Assembly (NCBI RefSeq): GCF_013459645.1
Contig: NZ_CP054862.1
Coordinates: 195,515-259,514 of the forward strand
Length of the DNA stretch: 64,000 bases
Source: Martelella sp. NC20
Lineage (GTDB): Bacteria > Pseudomonadota > Alphaproteobacteria > Rhizobiales > Rhizobiaceae
Direction of reading: 5' to 3'
In this document: positions 8,706-17,502 of the stretch, in pieces
Layout of the letters: the number at the start of each line of letters is the position of its first letter
Numbering within the stretch: the first letter of the stretch is position 1
Notes under the pieces: model-generated
Seen by the model: only the letters and a program-made list of their open reading frames with translations
Told to the model about the DNA's origin: nothing
The model's database searches: none
Program-made: the position numbers and the translations under genes

Positions 8706-8875
8706 ATGAGCAGCGTGGATATGAAGTTTGATGCCTCCAAGGCCGCGATGGCCGATGAGGACAGCCACGCCATCGGAAACGCCAGCCAGTGGCGCCTGAC
8801 ATGGGAAAAGTTCCGCGACCACAGGCTTGCGTTCTGGAGTGGCGTCGTCATCATACTGATCTACCTCACCGAAAG
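8706..8875 (+). pseudogene. Remnant of a Dpp/Opp-type ABC permease (DppC N-terminus)
   Basis: After the ATG at 8706 come about 55 residues that match the start of DppC-like permeases: a polar leader, WRLTWEKFRDHRLAFWSGV, and the beginning of the first membrane helix (VVIILIYL). The frame then runs out of the family at about 8875, where it joins unrelated sequence, and stops at 8933. Roughly 80 percent of the gene is absent. An 11-codon frame (MNLFSDRRDAL) with a strong GGAGGAG site at 8664-8670 precedes it. Confidence 0.7.
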
Positions 8876-8879
8876 TTGT

Positions 8880-9339
8880 GTCAGCGAGGTGCGCAGCAGC
8901 ACGGCATCGAGCCGACGCCGCTTGCCGTGTTGACCATGACGATAAAGGCCGTGGCATAGGCGATCAGCAGGATCTTCGACATTTCACCGACGCCGAACCA
9001 GACGATGAACAGCGTGACAAGCGCGATCGCCGGCACGAAGCGGAAGAAATGGATGAACGGATCGACGATCGCCCGTCCGCGCGCCGAAATGCCGACCATC
9101 AGGCCGAGCGGAATGGCAACGGCGCTGCCGATCAGCCAGCCGACGAGTATCCGCATGATGCTGATCAGAACGGATTGCACCATCGTGCCGTTGCCGAGAA
9201 ACTCGATGAAACCTGACAAAACGACCGTCGGCTGCGGCAGGAAGAATGGATCGATGATCGTCATCGATGCCACTTGCCAGATCAGCACGAAACAGACCAC
9301 CCTTGCGATCGAAAGGTAGACACACAGATGCTTGCCCAT
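8880..9339 (-). pseudogene. Truncated, frameshifted SsuC/TauC-type ABC permease
   Basis: The 152-residue frame shows the N-terminal half of a nitrate/sulfonate/taurine-type permease (FLPQPTVVLSGFIEFLGNG, then GWLIGSAVAIPLGLMVG). Family members have about 250-270 residues. At about 8915 the frame shifts: the family-like continuation DAVLLRTSLT is read in a neighbouring frame until about 8880, where the sequence is cut. It belongs to the same decayed transporter as the ATPase and binding-protein remnants at 9282-10128. Confidence 0.8.
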
Positions 9340-10015
9340 TGGCTCGAGGCCTCCCTTTCAATGTCGTCTTCCAGCGAGCGTATTATCGTGGTGAATTCCG
9401 GGTCGAGATCGTCGCGGGGATAGTCGAGCGCGATGCCGTAGACTTGGCTGATGTTGGCGCACGGTCCCCGGCTCATCACGCCGGCGCGTTCGCCCAGAAG
9501 CACGGCCTCGCGGAGGTCGTGGGTGACGTATATGAAGGTGCGCCCGGTTTCCTTCCAGATGCGCGCAAGCTCCTTCTGCAGCACCCGGCGGGTCAGGGCG
9601 TCAAGGGCTGCGAAGGGCTCTCGTCCATCAGCACGATTTCGGGCCCGGCGGCGAGCGTTCTGGCGATCTGGACGCGTTGCTTCATGCCGCCGGAAAGCTC
9701 CGACGGCAGCTTCTTCTCATGCCCCTTGAGGCCGACCATGTCGATATATTCTGCGGCGATCGCGCGGCGGACCTTGCGGTCGCGACCGGCCATTTTCGGG
9801 CCGCTGTTCGATTGGCTGAGCGTCGAGGACAATGTCGCCTTCGGCCCGATGAGAAGGAAAAACTCGCCCCGCCTTATGTCGAGGATGATACCTTTGAGGA
9901 TGGGATCGCTCCCGGCCGGTTGGCCGGGATAGATCATGGCGACATCGCGAAACGAGACCGCCGGTTGCGCCTCGCCGCCTGTCGGCGGGGCCACTGTTTC
10001 AGGAGCGGAGGCCAT
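9282..10015 (-). pseudogene. Decayed SsuB/TauB-type ABC ATPase with frameshift, deletion and small inversion
   Basis: The N-terminal part starts at 10015 ([14 protein letters not shown]) and the C-terminal part ends at 9282. Three lesions can be seen. Walker A and the following ~50 residues are missing after FFLLIGP. A 54-bp segment at 9796-9849 is inverted: read on the other strand it gives [15 protein letters not shown], which belongs in this protein. At Walker B a 2-base insertion turns the expected [11 protein letters not shown] into [10 protein letters not shown] and a stop at 9593; the C-terminal VTHDLREAV then continues in another frame. The gene cannot make a functional ATPase. Confidence 0.88.
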
Positions 10016-10027
10016 CGGGTCGCTTTC

Positions 10028-10128
10028 TTACTGGGCGGAAAGCGTGACGCTGCCCGGAACGGCCTCTTCTAGGTAGTCCGGGTCGACGGCGGAATCGAAG
10101 GTGATCGGCGTCTTCAGAACGCCCGAGG
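10028..10128 (-). pseudogene. C-terminal remnant of a nitrate/sulfonate/taurine-type binding protein
   Basis: The last 33 codons, ending VPGSVTLSAQ and a TAA at 10028-10030, match in style the end of SsuA/TauA-like binding proteins (LKTPITFDSAVDPDYL). The stop lies 12 bases before the start of the ATPase remnant, which fits the usual binding protein-ATPase-permease order. Everything upstream is replaced at about 10129 by transposase sequence, so the element removed the rest of the gene. Confidence 0.6.
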
Positions 10129-10577
10129 CTCATGGCCGCATCGAGATCCGTCGCCACTTTGTCAGCCACGATGTCGGCTGGCTTGCCTCCGACCGGCGCT
10201 TTCCCGGCGAACCGCGTTTCCCCGCCCTTGCGGCCATCGCCATGGTCGAGGCTGAAGTCGAGCGCAACGGGGCAACATCGCTGTCACGGCGATACTATCT
10301 CACCTCCGCAAGGCTCACGGCGGCTCCGTTCGCCCGCGCCGTTCGCGCCCATTGGGGCGTCGAGAACAGGCTCCACTGGGTCATGGATGTCGTCTTCCAT
10401 GACGACCTCATGCGGCTGCGAACCGAAAACGGACCCGCAAACATGGCCACTATCCGCCACGCACCCATCAATATAGTCAAACAAATCAACGATAAGGCAA
10501 GCTGCAAGGTCAGACGAAAAACCCTCGGCTGGGACGACCAATACCTCTTCAACGCGATCACAAGTCAAAACATGTGA
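10129..10577 (+). pseudogene. ISAs1-family transposase, C-terminal fragment
   Basis: About 149 codons match the C-terminal part of ISAs1 (H-repeat associated) DDE transposases: YYLTSARLTAAPFARAVRAH, then HWGVENRLHWVMDVVFHDD, then KTLGWDDQYL near the end. Intact family proteins have about 370 residues, so the first 60 percent and the left end are gone. It joins the binding-protein remnant at about 10129. It marks the left edge of the compositionally different block that follows. Confidence 0.85.
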
Positions 10578-10582
10578 CCTTC

Positions 10583-10596
10583 AAGCGATTGCCCTG
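10583..10596 (+). repeat. Probable right end of the ISAs1-family element
   Basis: AAGCGATTGCCCTG lies just after the transposase stop and resembles the terminal sequence I know from ISAs1-family elements. No left partner is present, as that end was deleted. Confidence 0.45.
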
Positions 10597-10771
10597 CAGC
10601 AAGCTCACCCCTCTTGACCGCGGGCTTCGCGCATAAAGGGGCAGGTTTCGATTTCCAATTTTCGCAAGCGTGACGTCGGTCACAGAGGTAACGTGGTGAA
10701 GCGTTCATGAGCGCCCGATACTCATTCACTGCATCTTATCAATCACTATTCGAGAAGTGATCGATAAACAG

Positions 10772-11083
10772 CTATGGAGCAACAACAATATCCAGCAACC
10801 GCACAAATGTCTGCCCACTGTGCATGTCCCGCTCCAGCACGCCACCTTGCGAATGATCGCGTGGAAATGAGAACTTTATGGTGTTGAGGCGGGGAATTTC
10901 GAACCTCTTCAACATCTTGGGATCGACCCCCAGCCGTTCAGCGATGAAGGAAGCGGACAATTCTGGCTTGTCTTTATAGCAGTTGAATTCCTTCTCGCTT
11001 TCGAAAAACATATCGACCGTTACCCAGAATGGCCCGGCATTCTTTGAACGCACATATTTTGTGATGTCTTTCAAAGTAGTCAT
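10772..11083 (-). CDS. DUF4387 domain protein
   Basis: A 103-residue protein made of one DUF4387 domain, with the family hallmarks KDITKYVRSKNAGPFWVT at the start and GGVLERDMHSGQ near the end. This domain is known as a separate small protein or as the C-terminal part of AtuA/DUF1446 proteins. Here it is separate: its ATG overlaps the stop of the DUF1446 gene by 4 bases, so the two are likely made in equal amounts and act as one enzyme. The reaction is not known. It is the last gene of an operon starting near 15336. Confidence 0.9.
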   Translation of the reverse strand: MTTLKDITKYVRSKNAGPFWVTVDMFFESEKEFNCYKDKPELSASFIAERLGVDPKMLKRFEIPRLNTIKFSFPRDHSQGGVLERDMHSGQTFVRLLDIVVAP

Positions 11084-12462
11084 GCCGCGTTCTCCCGCGC
11101 ATCGAAATGATATTTTACGCGTACCAACTCACCGGGTTCCGATACCTCCACTACATGATTGAGCAAAAATTCATAAACTTGGCCGATCTGAATTTCTGCC
11201 GGCGAAAAGGGGAACCCATAACTGGGCAAAGGAATGCCGCGTTTGATGGGGAAATGAAAAAAGGTAGAGTTGCACGCCTTAGTCATGCGCGTCGCAATAT
11301 CCTGGGTGGGCGCGGTGACAACCAGCATCAGCAACACCTCTCGAGGCACGAAACCATCCGGTGGGGCATCGCCGGAAACTGCATTCCAGCCGTAAGGGCG
11401 AAGCGAGATAGTCCAGTCGTTTTGCCCAGGAAAGGTTTCGGTGATGATCAATGAGAGGCGCTCATGCATACGCTCCATGAAAACTTCAAGGGAACCCAAT
11501 ACTGTTGGGTCCTGTATTCCGACTATCATCATGGTCTGATAGGGCCCAACCCCCGCCCCCTCCAGCTTCATGGTATAAGGCTTTTCAACAAATTCGGACC
11601 CGCGCACCCGCACCGTTCTGCCGTCCAGCTTTTCATATACTGCCGCCTCGACCTCAAGAACGCCCCCCGGCTCTACCAACCGGTGCGGGTCGCTGTTTTC
11701 ATACAGCATATGCGCAGACACCGAATAGACCGTGCAGACATTATCGGGGTTGAGCGGACACACATCGAAATGGTCTTTGCCAATGGTAATCAGCACGCCG
11801 CCTTCCCGGGGGTTCTCGGTGCAAAGGCCACCACATTCGGCAATCTTCGCCGCATGCCAGGCCTGCGGCTTGCCCGCACCCAGCATCAACGGCACCGCGG
11901 CAAGAATTGCAGTGTCGGTAGTCCGCCCGCCAAGAACGATGTCGGCACCATTTTGTACCGCCTCGATATAGGGCTCGGGGCCCAATAGCGCCACGATATG
12001 CTCGCACTGCTCAACAACACCCGCTTCGAGATCCTTTGAAGGGGCCAGCGCCGAAATTTTCCCATCCGATAGCTTTTGCAAAACCGTCTTTTTGCTCTGT
12101 TCGCTATAGATAAGCGCCACCTTCGGCGAAACTTTCAGTTCAGCCGCGATCTCCATGACGATCGCATGGGTCCAGTCAACGCCGGCATCAGTGCCCGCCG
12201 TGCCGCAGGTACCCACCAATATCGGTTTGCCTGCCGGCAAGGCAACCCGTATCATTGCCGCCAGATCGCGCTTGATCGCATCGCGGCTCATTTTGGAAAT
12301 GCCGGTCGCAAGACATGACGGTCCGCTATCGGTGGAGCCGGCATCCACGGCAATCGCCTCGGCACCTTGATCGAGGCCCCATTGCACCTGCGCCAAGGAA
12401 ATACCTCCGCCCAAGACCCCAGCGGGAACAACCACGCCAACCGGTTTGAAATCATCGCTCAT
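11080..12462 (-). CDS. AtuA/DUF1446-family protein
   Basis: A 460-residue cytoplasmic protein of the DUF1446 family, named after AtuA of acyclic terpene (citronellol/geraniol) utilisation. Family marks include a glycine-rich start (PAGVLGGGISLAQVQ), DAGSTDSGPSCLATG at 41-55, GTCGTAGTDAGVDW near 84-97 and GGRTTDTAILAAVP near 178-191. The exact reaction is not established. The start overlaps the ATPase stop by 4 bases (ATGA). No other Atu or Liu genes (carboxylase, acyl-CoA dehydrogenase) are nearby, so a terpene role should not be assumed. It probably processes the compound taken up by the adjacent transporter. Confidence 0.88.
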   Translation of the reverse strand: MSDDFKPVGVVVPAGVLGGGISLAQVQWGLDQGAEAIAVDAGSTDSGPSCLATGISKMSRDAIKRDLAAMIRVALPAGKPILVGTCGTAGTDAGVDWTHAIVMEIAAELKVSPKVALIYSEQSKKTVLQKLSDGKISALAPSKDLEAGVVEQCEHIVALLGPEPYIEAVQNGADIVLGGRTTDTAILAAVPLMLGAGKPQAWHAAKIAECGGLCTENPREGGVLITIGKDHFDVCPLNPDNVCTVYSVSAHMLYENSDPHRLVEPGGVLEVEAAVYEKLDGRTVRVRGSEFVEKPYTMKLEGAGVGPYQTMMIVGIQDPTVLGSLEVFMERMHERLSLIITETFPGQNDWTISLRPYGWNAVSGDAPPDGFVPREVLLMLVVTAPTQDIATRMTKACNSTFFHFPIKRGIPLPSYGFPFSPAEIQIGQVYEFLLNHVVEVSEPGELVRVKYHFDARENAA

Positions 12463-13598
12463 TGCGCAGCTACTCCCTGTCCACCCATCAGATCGGCTTC
12501 CACATTTTCAAGCCCATCGAACCAGTCATCGACGGGAAACAATCGCACCGCCTCCCTGGGCATTTTCAAAAATCCCGAAGAAAGTTCTTTTACACTGCCG
12601 GTGGTCTCCACCCGCAACTTCGCGCCATCCATTTCCGCAACCACCAGCGAGTGCGAACCCAGATAGCTGGCGCTCAACACCTTGCACGGGAGCACGTTTT
12701 CACCGGTAGCATCTTTCTGCATGGCCACTACTTCCGGACGTATGCTCACAACAACGTCGCCTTCGGGCAAATTGCCCGCCGCTTCGGCATCGACCCGAAT
12801 TTCCGATGTTTCGCCGAACTGAACCACACGGCCCGCGCCCTTTTTTCGCAGCCTGCCGCGCAACAGATTGCTCGCCCCGACGAAATCGGCAACGAACGGG
12901 TCTGCCGGTGATTTATAAACCTCATTCGGGGTGCCGATCTGGGCAATCTTACCCCTGTTCATCACAATAATACGGTCGCTCAATGAAAGCGCTTCGGCCT
13001 GATCATGGGTCACAAACACCATTGTCACGCCGGTTCTGCGCTGCAAATCGCCCAGCCACAGCCGCGCCTTTTCGCGCAGCTTGGCGTCGAGATTGGACAA
13101 GGGCTCGTCGAGTAGCAACACATCGGGCCGATAAACCAGCGTTCGCGCAAGCGCGACGCGCTGTTGCTGCCCGCCTGACAATTCAGCCGGGTACCGCTCG
13201 GCATAAGCATCCATATCCACCATGGTCAGCGCCTCGTGAATCCGCTCGCGCGCGGTCGCCCCGCGCACCTTGCGCACCTCCAACGCGAAGTCCAGGTTTT
13301 CAAATACATTCATATGAGGCCACAGAGCATATGACTGAAACATCAGACCCAGATTACGGAACTGGGCATCGATAAACAGGTTCTTGTCGGAATTGAACAC
13401 TTCCCGCTCGCCAATGGTGATTGTACCAAGCGTTGGCCGGTCAAGGCCCGCCAAGGCGCTCAGCGTCGTCGATTTTCCGCAACCGGACGGCCCCAAAAGG
13501 GTGAGAAACTCACCACTTTGAACATCAAAGGAAACATCGTCGAGCGCGACGAACGCCCCATATCTGCGGCACAAATTACGAACTTTTACATCAGTCAT
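12459..13598 (-). CDS. ABC transporter ATPase (PotA/FbpC type)
   Basis: A 379-residue ATPase with Walker A GPSGCGKST near residues 36-44, signature LSGGQQQRVALARTL near 138-152, Walker B LLLDEPLSNLD near 159-169 and switch FVTHDQAEAL near 193. A TOBE domain forms the C-terminal third. The closest groups are importers for Fe3+, polyamine and aminoethylphosphonate. It overlaps the permease gene by 8 bases and the DUF1446 gene by 4, so the transporter and the enzymes form one operon. Confidence 0.93.
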   Translation of the reverse strand: MTDVKVRNLCRRYGAFVALDDVSFDVQSGEFLTLLGPSGCGKSTTLSALAGLDRPTLGTITIGEREVFNSDKNLFIDAQFRNLGLMFQSYALWPHMNVFENLDFALEVRKVRGATARERIHEALTMVDMDAYAERYPAELSGGQQQRVALARTLVYRPDVLLLDEPLSNLDAKLREKARLWLGDLQRRTGVTMVFVTHDQAEALSLSDRIIVMNRGKIAQIGTPNEVYKSPADPFVADFVGASNLLRGRLRKKGAGRVVQFGETSEIRVDAEAAGNLPEGDVVVSIRPEVVAMQKDATGENVLPCKVLSASYLGSHSLVVAEMDGAKLRVETTGSVKELSSGFLKMPREAVRLFPVDDWFDGLENVEADLMGGQGVAAQ

Positions 13599-15336
13599 GA
13601 AGCTTTACTCCGAACAAGCGTGAAGCGACCGTGATCAACGCTCCGGTGAGAAGAATTTGAAGCACTGCCAGCGCCGCAACGGGGCCGGTCTGCCCCTGAA
13701 TCCACAAGCTGAGCATTGTGGTGCCGATAACTTCGCTGCCAGGCGACATGAGGAACACAGCCGCCGAATATTCCTTGACAATCAGGATCATCAACAAAAC
13801 GAAACACGACAAAAGCGCCTGCTTTTGCAGAGGCAGAACAATGCGCGCCATCGTTCGTGTCCACCCCGCGCCTGCAGCCTTTGCCGCCCGGTCGAAATCC
13901 GTGGTGATCTGAAACAGGGCTGGCAGCACAATGCCATAACCCGCACTCATGAACCGGATCAGATAGGCGAGCAGCAATAACCAGATAGTATTGCGCATCC
14001 AGCTCAGCATCGGCACATAAACCGATGCATAAAACACCCCGAGTCCCACAATCAAACCGGGCAGGACTCTGGGCATCTGGGCCAATCCGTCGACGAACCG
14101 CCGCAGCGGGAAGTTTGATCGCTGCGCCACCAGCGCCACAGCCGCGATCAGAGCCGTGCCTAATCCGGCGCCGACCAAGGCCAGAATAATCGTGTTGATG
14201 ATCGATCTTTTGTAAACCTCGACAGTGAGAATATCAGCGTAGTTCTGCAATGTGACCACGTCGAAGAACGGCACATAAGGCGAAAGCAAGAAGGCGAACG
14301 ACCGCAAAAATACAGCGCCGAGCAAAAACAGGATGGCAAAAATAACGTAGGTCCACACCAGCCCAAATGCAGGCCATTTCCACACACCTAGCTCCAAGGG
14401 CTTGGCACCGCCAACGCGCGATCCTATGCTGACGAACCGGTATTCCCGCTGTAAAACGAGCCGCTGCAGACCGAACAGGATCGCCACCAGACCGATCATC
14501 GACACAGCAAGGGCGGACACCAGCCCGTATTCGGGAATGCCAGAGGTTTCAAACGCCTTTTCATAAATCAGCGTGGTCATCAGCTTAATGTTCGCAGGCC
14601 CGCCAATGATCAGCGGTATCGAAAGCGTTTCAAGCGCATGCACCACATTCATGATCAGCGCAAAGACCAGTGCGGGGCGCATCAGGGGCAACGTCACCTT
14701 GGTCAAAATACGCCAAGGCTTGGCACCAGCCATACGCGCGGCGGCATCATGATTTGGATCCTGCTGGCGCGCCGCCACAATGCAGTACAGAGTCGTAACC
14801 GGTGCACTGGCTATAGCTGTGATCACCGCCATGCCGACAACCGTATATAAATCCCACACCGGAAGCCCAAGGAAGTCGCGGACGAAGATCGTCACAATTC
14901 CCGAGGGACCATACGAAAGGATCGCGCCAAACCCGATAACCTGCGGCGACAAAAACAGCGGCCAAAGCAAGATCGCCGTAAGCGGTGCTTTGCCTGGCAA
15001 ATCCGTGCGCCCCAGCAAAATAGCAAAGCACGTGCCCAAAAGCATGGACAACACGACGACAATCACGGTGAAAACAAGGGTCGTCCCATAGGTTCTGACA
15101 ACCTCGGGGTCAGTGAAAATTCTCGACAGATTGGTGAGTGTGAAGACGGCATCAGGATAATAAAGCGGCTTATCCAGAAAAAGCTGAACAAATGCAGGTG
15201 CCATTGCGACCCCAATAAGAACAAATGCCAGCACGGCAATCGTTGCTTGAAGCCATGCGCCTGTCCCATTGAGAATGCCGCCGCTCGGCACAGCAGACAT
15301 CATGTCTTCGGTTGAATTTGACACATTCCCTCCCAC
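13591..15336 (-). CDS. Two-domain ABC permease (FbpB/AfuB type)
   Basis: A 581-residue membrane protein containing two fused permease units with about 12 membrane segments. EAA loops occur near residues 200-225 (AARMAGAKPWRILTKVTLPLM) and 490-515 (AAKAAGAGWTRTMARIVLPL). This double architecture is typical of Fe3+-type and aminoethylphosphonate-type importers, in which one polypeptide replaces the permease dimer. The frame opens with GTG at 15336; a GTG at 15324 after GGGAGGG and ATG codons at 15303/15300 are alternatives. It appears to be the first gene of the operon running to 10772. Confidence 0.9.
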   Translation of the reverse strand: MGGNVSNSTEDMMSAVPSGGILNGTGAWLQATIAVLAFVLIGVAMAPAFVQLFLDKPLYYPDAVFTLTNLSRIFTDPEVVRTYGTTLVFTVIVVVLSMLLGTCFAILLGRTDLPGKAPLTAILLWPLFLSPQVIGFGAILSYGPSGIVTIFVRDFLGLPVWDLYTVVGMAVITAIASAPVTTLYCIVAARQQDPNHDAAARMAGAKPWRILTKVTLPLMRPALVFALIMNVVHALETLSIPLIIGGPANIKLMTTLIYEKAFETSGIPEYGLVSALAVSMIGLVAILFGLQRLVLQREYRFVSIGSRVGGAKPLELGVWKWPAFGLVWTYVIFAILFLLGAVFLRSFAFLLSPYVPFFDVVTLQNYADILTVEVYKRSIINTIILALVGAGLGTALIAAVALVAQRSNFPLRRFVDGLAQMPRVLPGLIVGLGVFYASVYVPMLSWMRNTIWLLLLAYLIRFMSAGYGIVLPALFQITTDFDRAAKAAGAGWTRTMARIVLPLQKQALLSCFVLLMILIVKEYSAAVFLMSPGSEVIGTTMLSLWIQGQTGPVAALAVLQILLTGALITVASRLFGVKLHD

Positions 15337-15381
15337 CGCCTGCGCGGAATTCTTGCAAGCCCCCGAGGCTGCGGTTCCTGG

Positions 15382-16041
15382 TTATCCCTTGTTGCCGCTG
15401 GTTTCCTGCAGCAGCTCTTTGCAAGCATTGCCGATATGGCGCAGCATCAGCAGCTCGGCGAGCTCGCCGTCCCGCTGTGCTAGAGCCTCCACCACACCCG
15501 CATGTTCTTTCGAGGCGACCGCCAGACGCTCAGGCGACCGACCAAATCGAGTATGCGCCACCCGCAGGAACTGCCAAATCTCTCGGCCGAGAAGCTTCTG
15601 CAATCCCGCGTTGTTTGAAATTCGAGCAATTTCTGTGTGAATATCGCGAATAGCTGGCAACAGGCGGGCGTCATTCGACCCGAATTCCCGCACGCGAATT
15701 TCACCCTCGTCTACATAGCTGCGCAGAACCGCAATCTCCTCATCTGTGATCCGCTCCGCCGCACGCCTGGCCGCCAACCCCTCAAGCACACCACGAATCT
15801 CATAAAGCTCCACCAACTCGGGAACGCCCAGTACAGCAACGCGCATACCCGAATAAGGCACCCGCTCGATCAGATCACGCTCCTCAAGACGCAACAGTGC
15901 CTCCCGGAGAGGCGCCCGGTTCACTCCGAGGTCTCTTGCCATCGCTGCTTCGGTTAGCTTCGCGCCCGGCTCCAGCTCACCGCTCAAGATGGAAAGACCG
16001 ATTTGCTCGAAAAGCTTTTGGGAACTGGCACTCTGGTGCAT
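15382..16041 (-). CDS. GntR-family regulator (FCD type)
   Basis: A 219-residue regulator with an N-terminal winged helix (LFEQIGLSILSGELEPGAKLTEAAMARDLGVNRAPLREALLRLE, residues 9-51) and an all-helical FCD effector domain after about residue 75. FCD domains usually bind a carboxylated metabolite through a metal ion. It sits between the transporter operon and the divergent binding-protein gene. Two identical TTGTCGACAA palindromes lie in the gap to that gene and are its likely operators. Confidence 0.9.
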   Translation of the reverse strand: MHQSASSQKLFEQIGLSILSGELEPGAKLTEAAMARDLGVNRAPLREALLRLEERDLIERVPYSGMRVAVLGVPELVELYEIRGVLEGLAARRAAERITDEEIAVLRSYVDEGEIRVREFGSNDARLLPAIRDIHTEIARISNNAGLQKLLGREIWQFLRVAHTRFGRSPERLAVASKEHAGVVEALAQRDGELAELLMLRHIGNACKELLQETSGNKG

Positions 16042-16059
16042 GTCGACTCTTTCTCATTT

Positions 16060-16069
16060 TTGTCGACAA
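16060..16069. promoter_or_regulatory. Palindromic operator candidate, copy 1
   Basis: TTGTCGACAA is a perfect 10-bp palindrome, 18 bases upstream of the GntR start. The same 10 bases recur at 16154-16163. Position and repetition suggest autoregulation by the GntR protein. Confidence 0.65.
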
Positions 16070-16137
16070 TTTCCTATACGCTTCCTGAGTACTCGTCAAT
16101 ACTCCGCGACAATTTGGGCTCTGAAGTGTCCATTGCA

Positions 16138-16167
16138 TTGACAGCGGTCTATTTTGTCGACAATATC
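16138..16167 (+). promoter_or_regulatory. Promoter of the binding-protein gene with operator copy 2
   Basis: TTGACA at 16138-16143 and AATATC at 16162-16167 (18 bases apart; CAATAT gives 17) form a good sigma-70-type promoter for the gene at 16351. The second TTGTCGACAA palindrome (16154-16163) fills the spacer just before the -10, so a bound repressor would block it. A further inverted repeat (AATGTCC/GGACATT, 16173-16192) follows. Confidence 0.6.
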
Positions 16168-16350
16168 TGCCGAATGTCCGAAAGTGGACATTACCCTCAC
16201 CAAGTGAAAGCAACCTTGGCTTAGGGCAATTTTGCGCCCCTACAACGGGCCCAATGGAGCAAACGCTGCATTCTAAAAACCGCAAACGGTCGCGTGCGCT
16301 ATCGCCCGGTGAATAGGATTTATCGGGGTCAATAATGGAGGAGAACGTAC

Positions 16351-17436
16351 ATGTTTATCACTAAGCTACTGACCGCGGGCATTATGGTCGCCGCAGCGGC
16401 AACATCCGTGCAGGCACAGGAATTTCAGATCCCGGATTCCTATCCATCTGATTACGCCCAGGTTCTAGAAGGGGCCAAATCGGAGGACCGATTGCTGGTT
16501 TATTCCAACGTCTCCGCTGGCAACTGGCAACCCTTTATCGATCTGGCCAAACAGAAGTTTCCCTGGATGACCATTGAGACAACCGACGACAACTCGCTGT
16601 GGGAAAAGTATTTCGCGGAGAGCGGTTCCAATGTGCGCACCGCCGATCTCATCGTCAACACTTCACCTGAACGCTGGGTCGATGGGGTCGAGCGCAGTGC
16701 GTTCCTTGACTATAAGTCACCTGAAATTCCCAATCTGCCTGAATGGAGCATCACAACCGGGCCCGGCGTCTACGCGGCGTCGGCAGATCCGTTCATTCTA
16801 GCCTACAACAAGCGTGCCTTTGCCGAGCCGCCAAAGTCGATTGCTGATGTTATCGCCGTTTATAAGGATAATCCCAGCATGCAAGGCAAGGTCAGCACAT
16901 ACACTCCGGAGCGTTCCATCGGCATGTCACTGTGGAAAAGCTGGAGTGAGAGCCAGGATGGTTCTAAACAGCTCATTGAGCAGCTGGGGCCCTATATGAC
17001 CCCTGACACCAGCGCGGGTACAATGCGTGAAAAAGTGATGACCGGAGAATACTCCGCCGCCATCTTCACCTCCGGCGCCGGCATCCGGCAATATGAGCAA
17101 CCAGCCGTTAAAGCTGTTGCGGGTTGGGTATTTGCGGCCGATGGCACGCCAGTGTTACAACGCAGTGTTGCCATCACCTCGGCAGCCTCCAGCGTCAATT
17201 CCGCCAAGCTTTTCCTTGATTTGCTTTTGTCGCGTGAAGGACAGATTGCCTTCGCGAATGGTGGTCAAACGCCATATCGCGCCGACATCGAGCCAGATGA
17301 CGTGCCCTATGCCAGCCTCAGCCGCATCATCCAGGAAATCGGTGAAGACAATATCGTGTTCATCACCCCAAAGGCTGATCTGGAAGATGGTTCCGAAGAG
17401 TTCTTGACTTTCTGGAACGAAGCTCTGGGACGCTAA
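16351..17436 (+). CDS. ABC transporter solute-binding protein (Fe3+/phosphonate type)
   Basis: A periplasmic binding protein of 361 residues with a Sec signal peptide cleaved near residue 22 (VQAQ). It resembles AfuA/FbpA and PhnS-type receptors: LLVYSNVSAGNWQPF at the start of the mature lobe, GVYAASADPFILAYNKRAF in the middle, and GEYSAAIFTSGAG near residue 230. The tyrosine cluster used by true iron binders is not evident, so an organic ligand is more likely. It follows a strong GGAGGAG ribosome site and is divergent from the permease operon, which has no binding protein of its own; the two transcription units presumably make one importer. Confidence 0.88.
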   Translation: MFITKLLTAGIMVAAAATSVQAQEFQIPDSYPSDYAQVLEGAKSEDRLLVYSNVSAGNWQPFIDLAKQKFPWMTIETTDDNSLWEKYFAESGSNVRTADLIVNTSPERWVDGVERSAFLDYKSPEIPNLPEWSITTGPGVYAASADPFILAYNKRAFAEPPKSIADVIAVYKDNPSMQGKVSTYTPERSIGMSLWKSWSESQDGSKQLIEQLGPYMTPDTSAGTMREKVMTGEYSAAIFTSGAGIRQYEQPAVKAVAGWVFAADGTPVLQRSVAITSAASSVNSAKLFLDLLLSREGQIAFANGGQTPYRADIEPDDVPYASLSRIIQEIGEDNIVFITPKADLEDGSEEFLTFWNEALGR

Positions 17437-17450
17437 CCTTAAAGCCTGAT

Positions 17451-17473
17451 GGATCGGGGCCGTCCCCGGTCCA
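17451..17473 (+). terminator. Hairpin between binding protein and hydrolase genes
   Basis: The segments TGGATCGGGG and CCCCGGTCCA flank a short loop and pair with one G-T wobble. This lies 15 bases after the binding-protein stop and likely reduces transcription into the hydrolase gene. It also argues against using the ATG at 17449 as the start of that gene. Confidence 0.5.
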
Positions 17474-17502
17474 TTAAACATTCGTTTTACGGGGCCAGTT
17501 CA

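Noticed and set aside
8674..8709. An 11-codon leader peptide (MNLFSDRRDAL) before the DppC stub
   Set aside because: The ribosome site is strong, but no attenuator hairpin or amino-acid run is present, and the downstream gene is a remnant. Left as part of the pseudogene note.
9796..9849. A phase-variation switch made by the short inverted repeats
   Set aside because: Neither orientation gives a working ATPase, because Walker A is deleted and a frameshift lies at Walker B. No recombinase gene is near.
11080..12462. Calling the island a citronellol/terpene degradation cluster because of AtuA
   Set aside because: The other Atu/Liu genes (acyl-CoA carboxylase subunits, dehydrogenases) are absent, and the neighbours are an Fe3+/phosphonate-type importer and a hydrolase.
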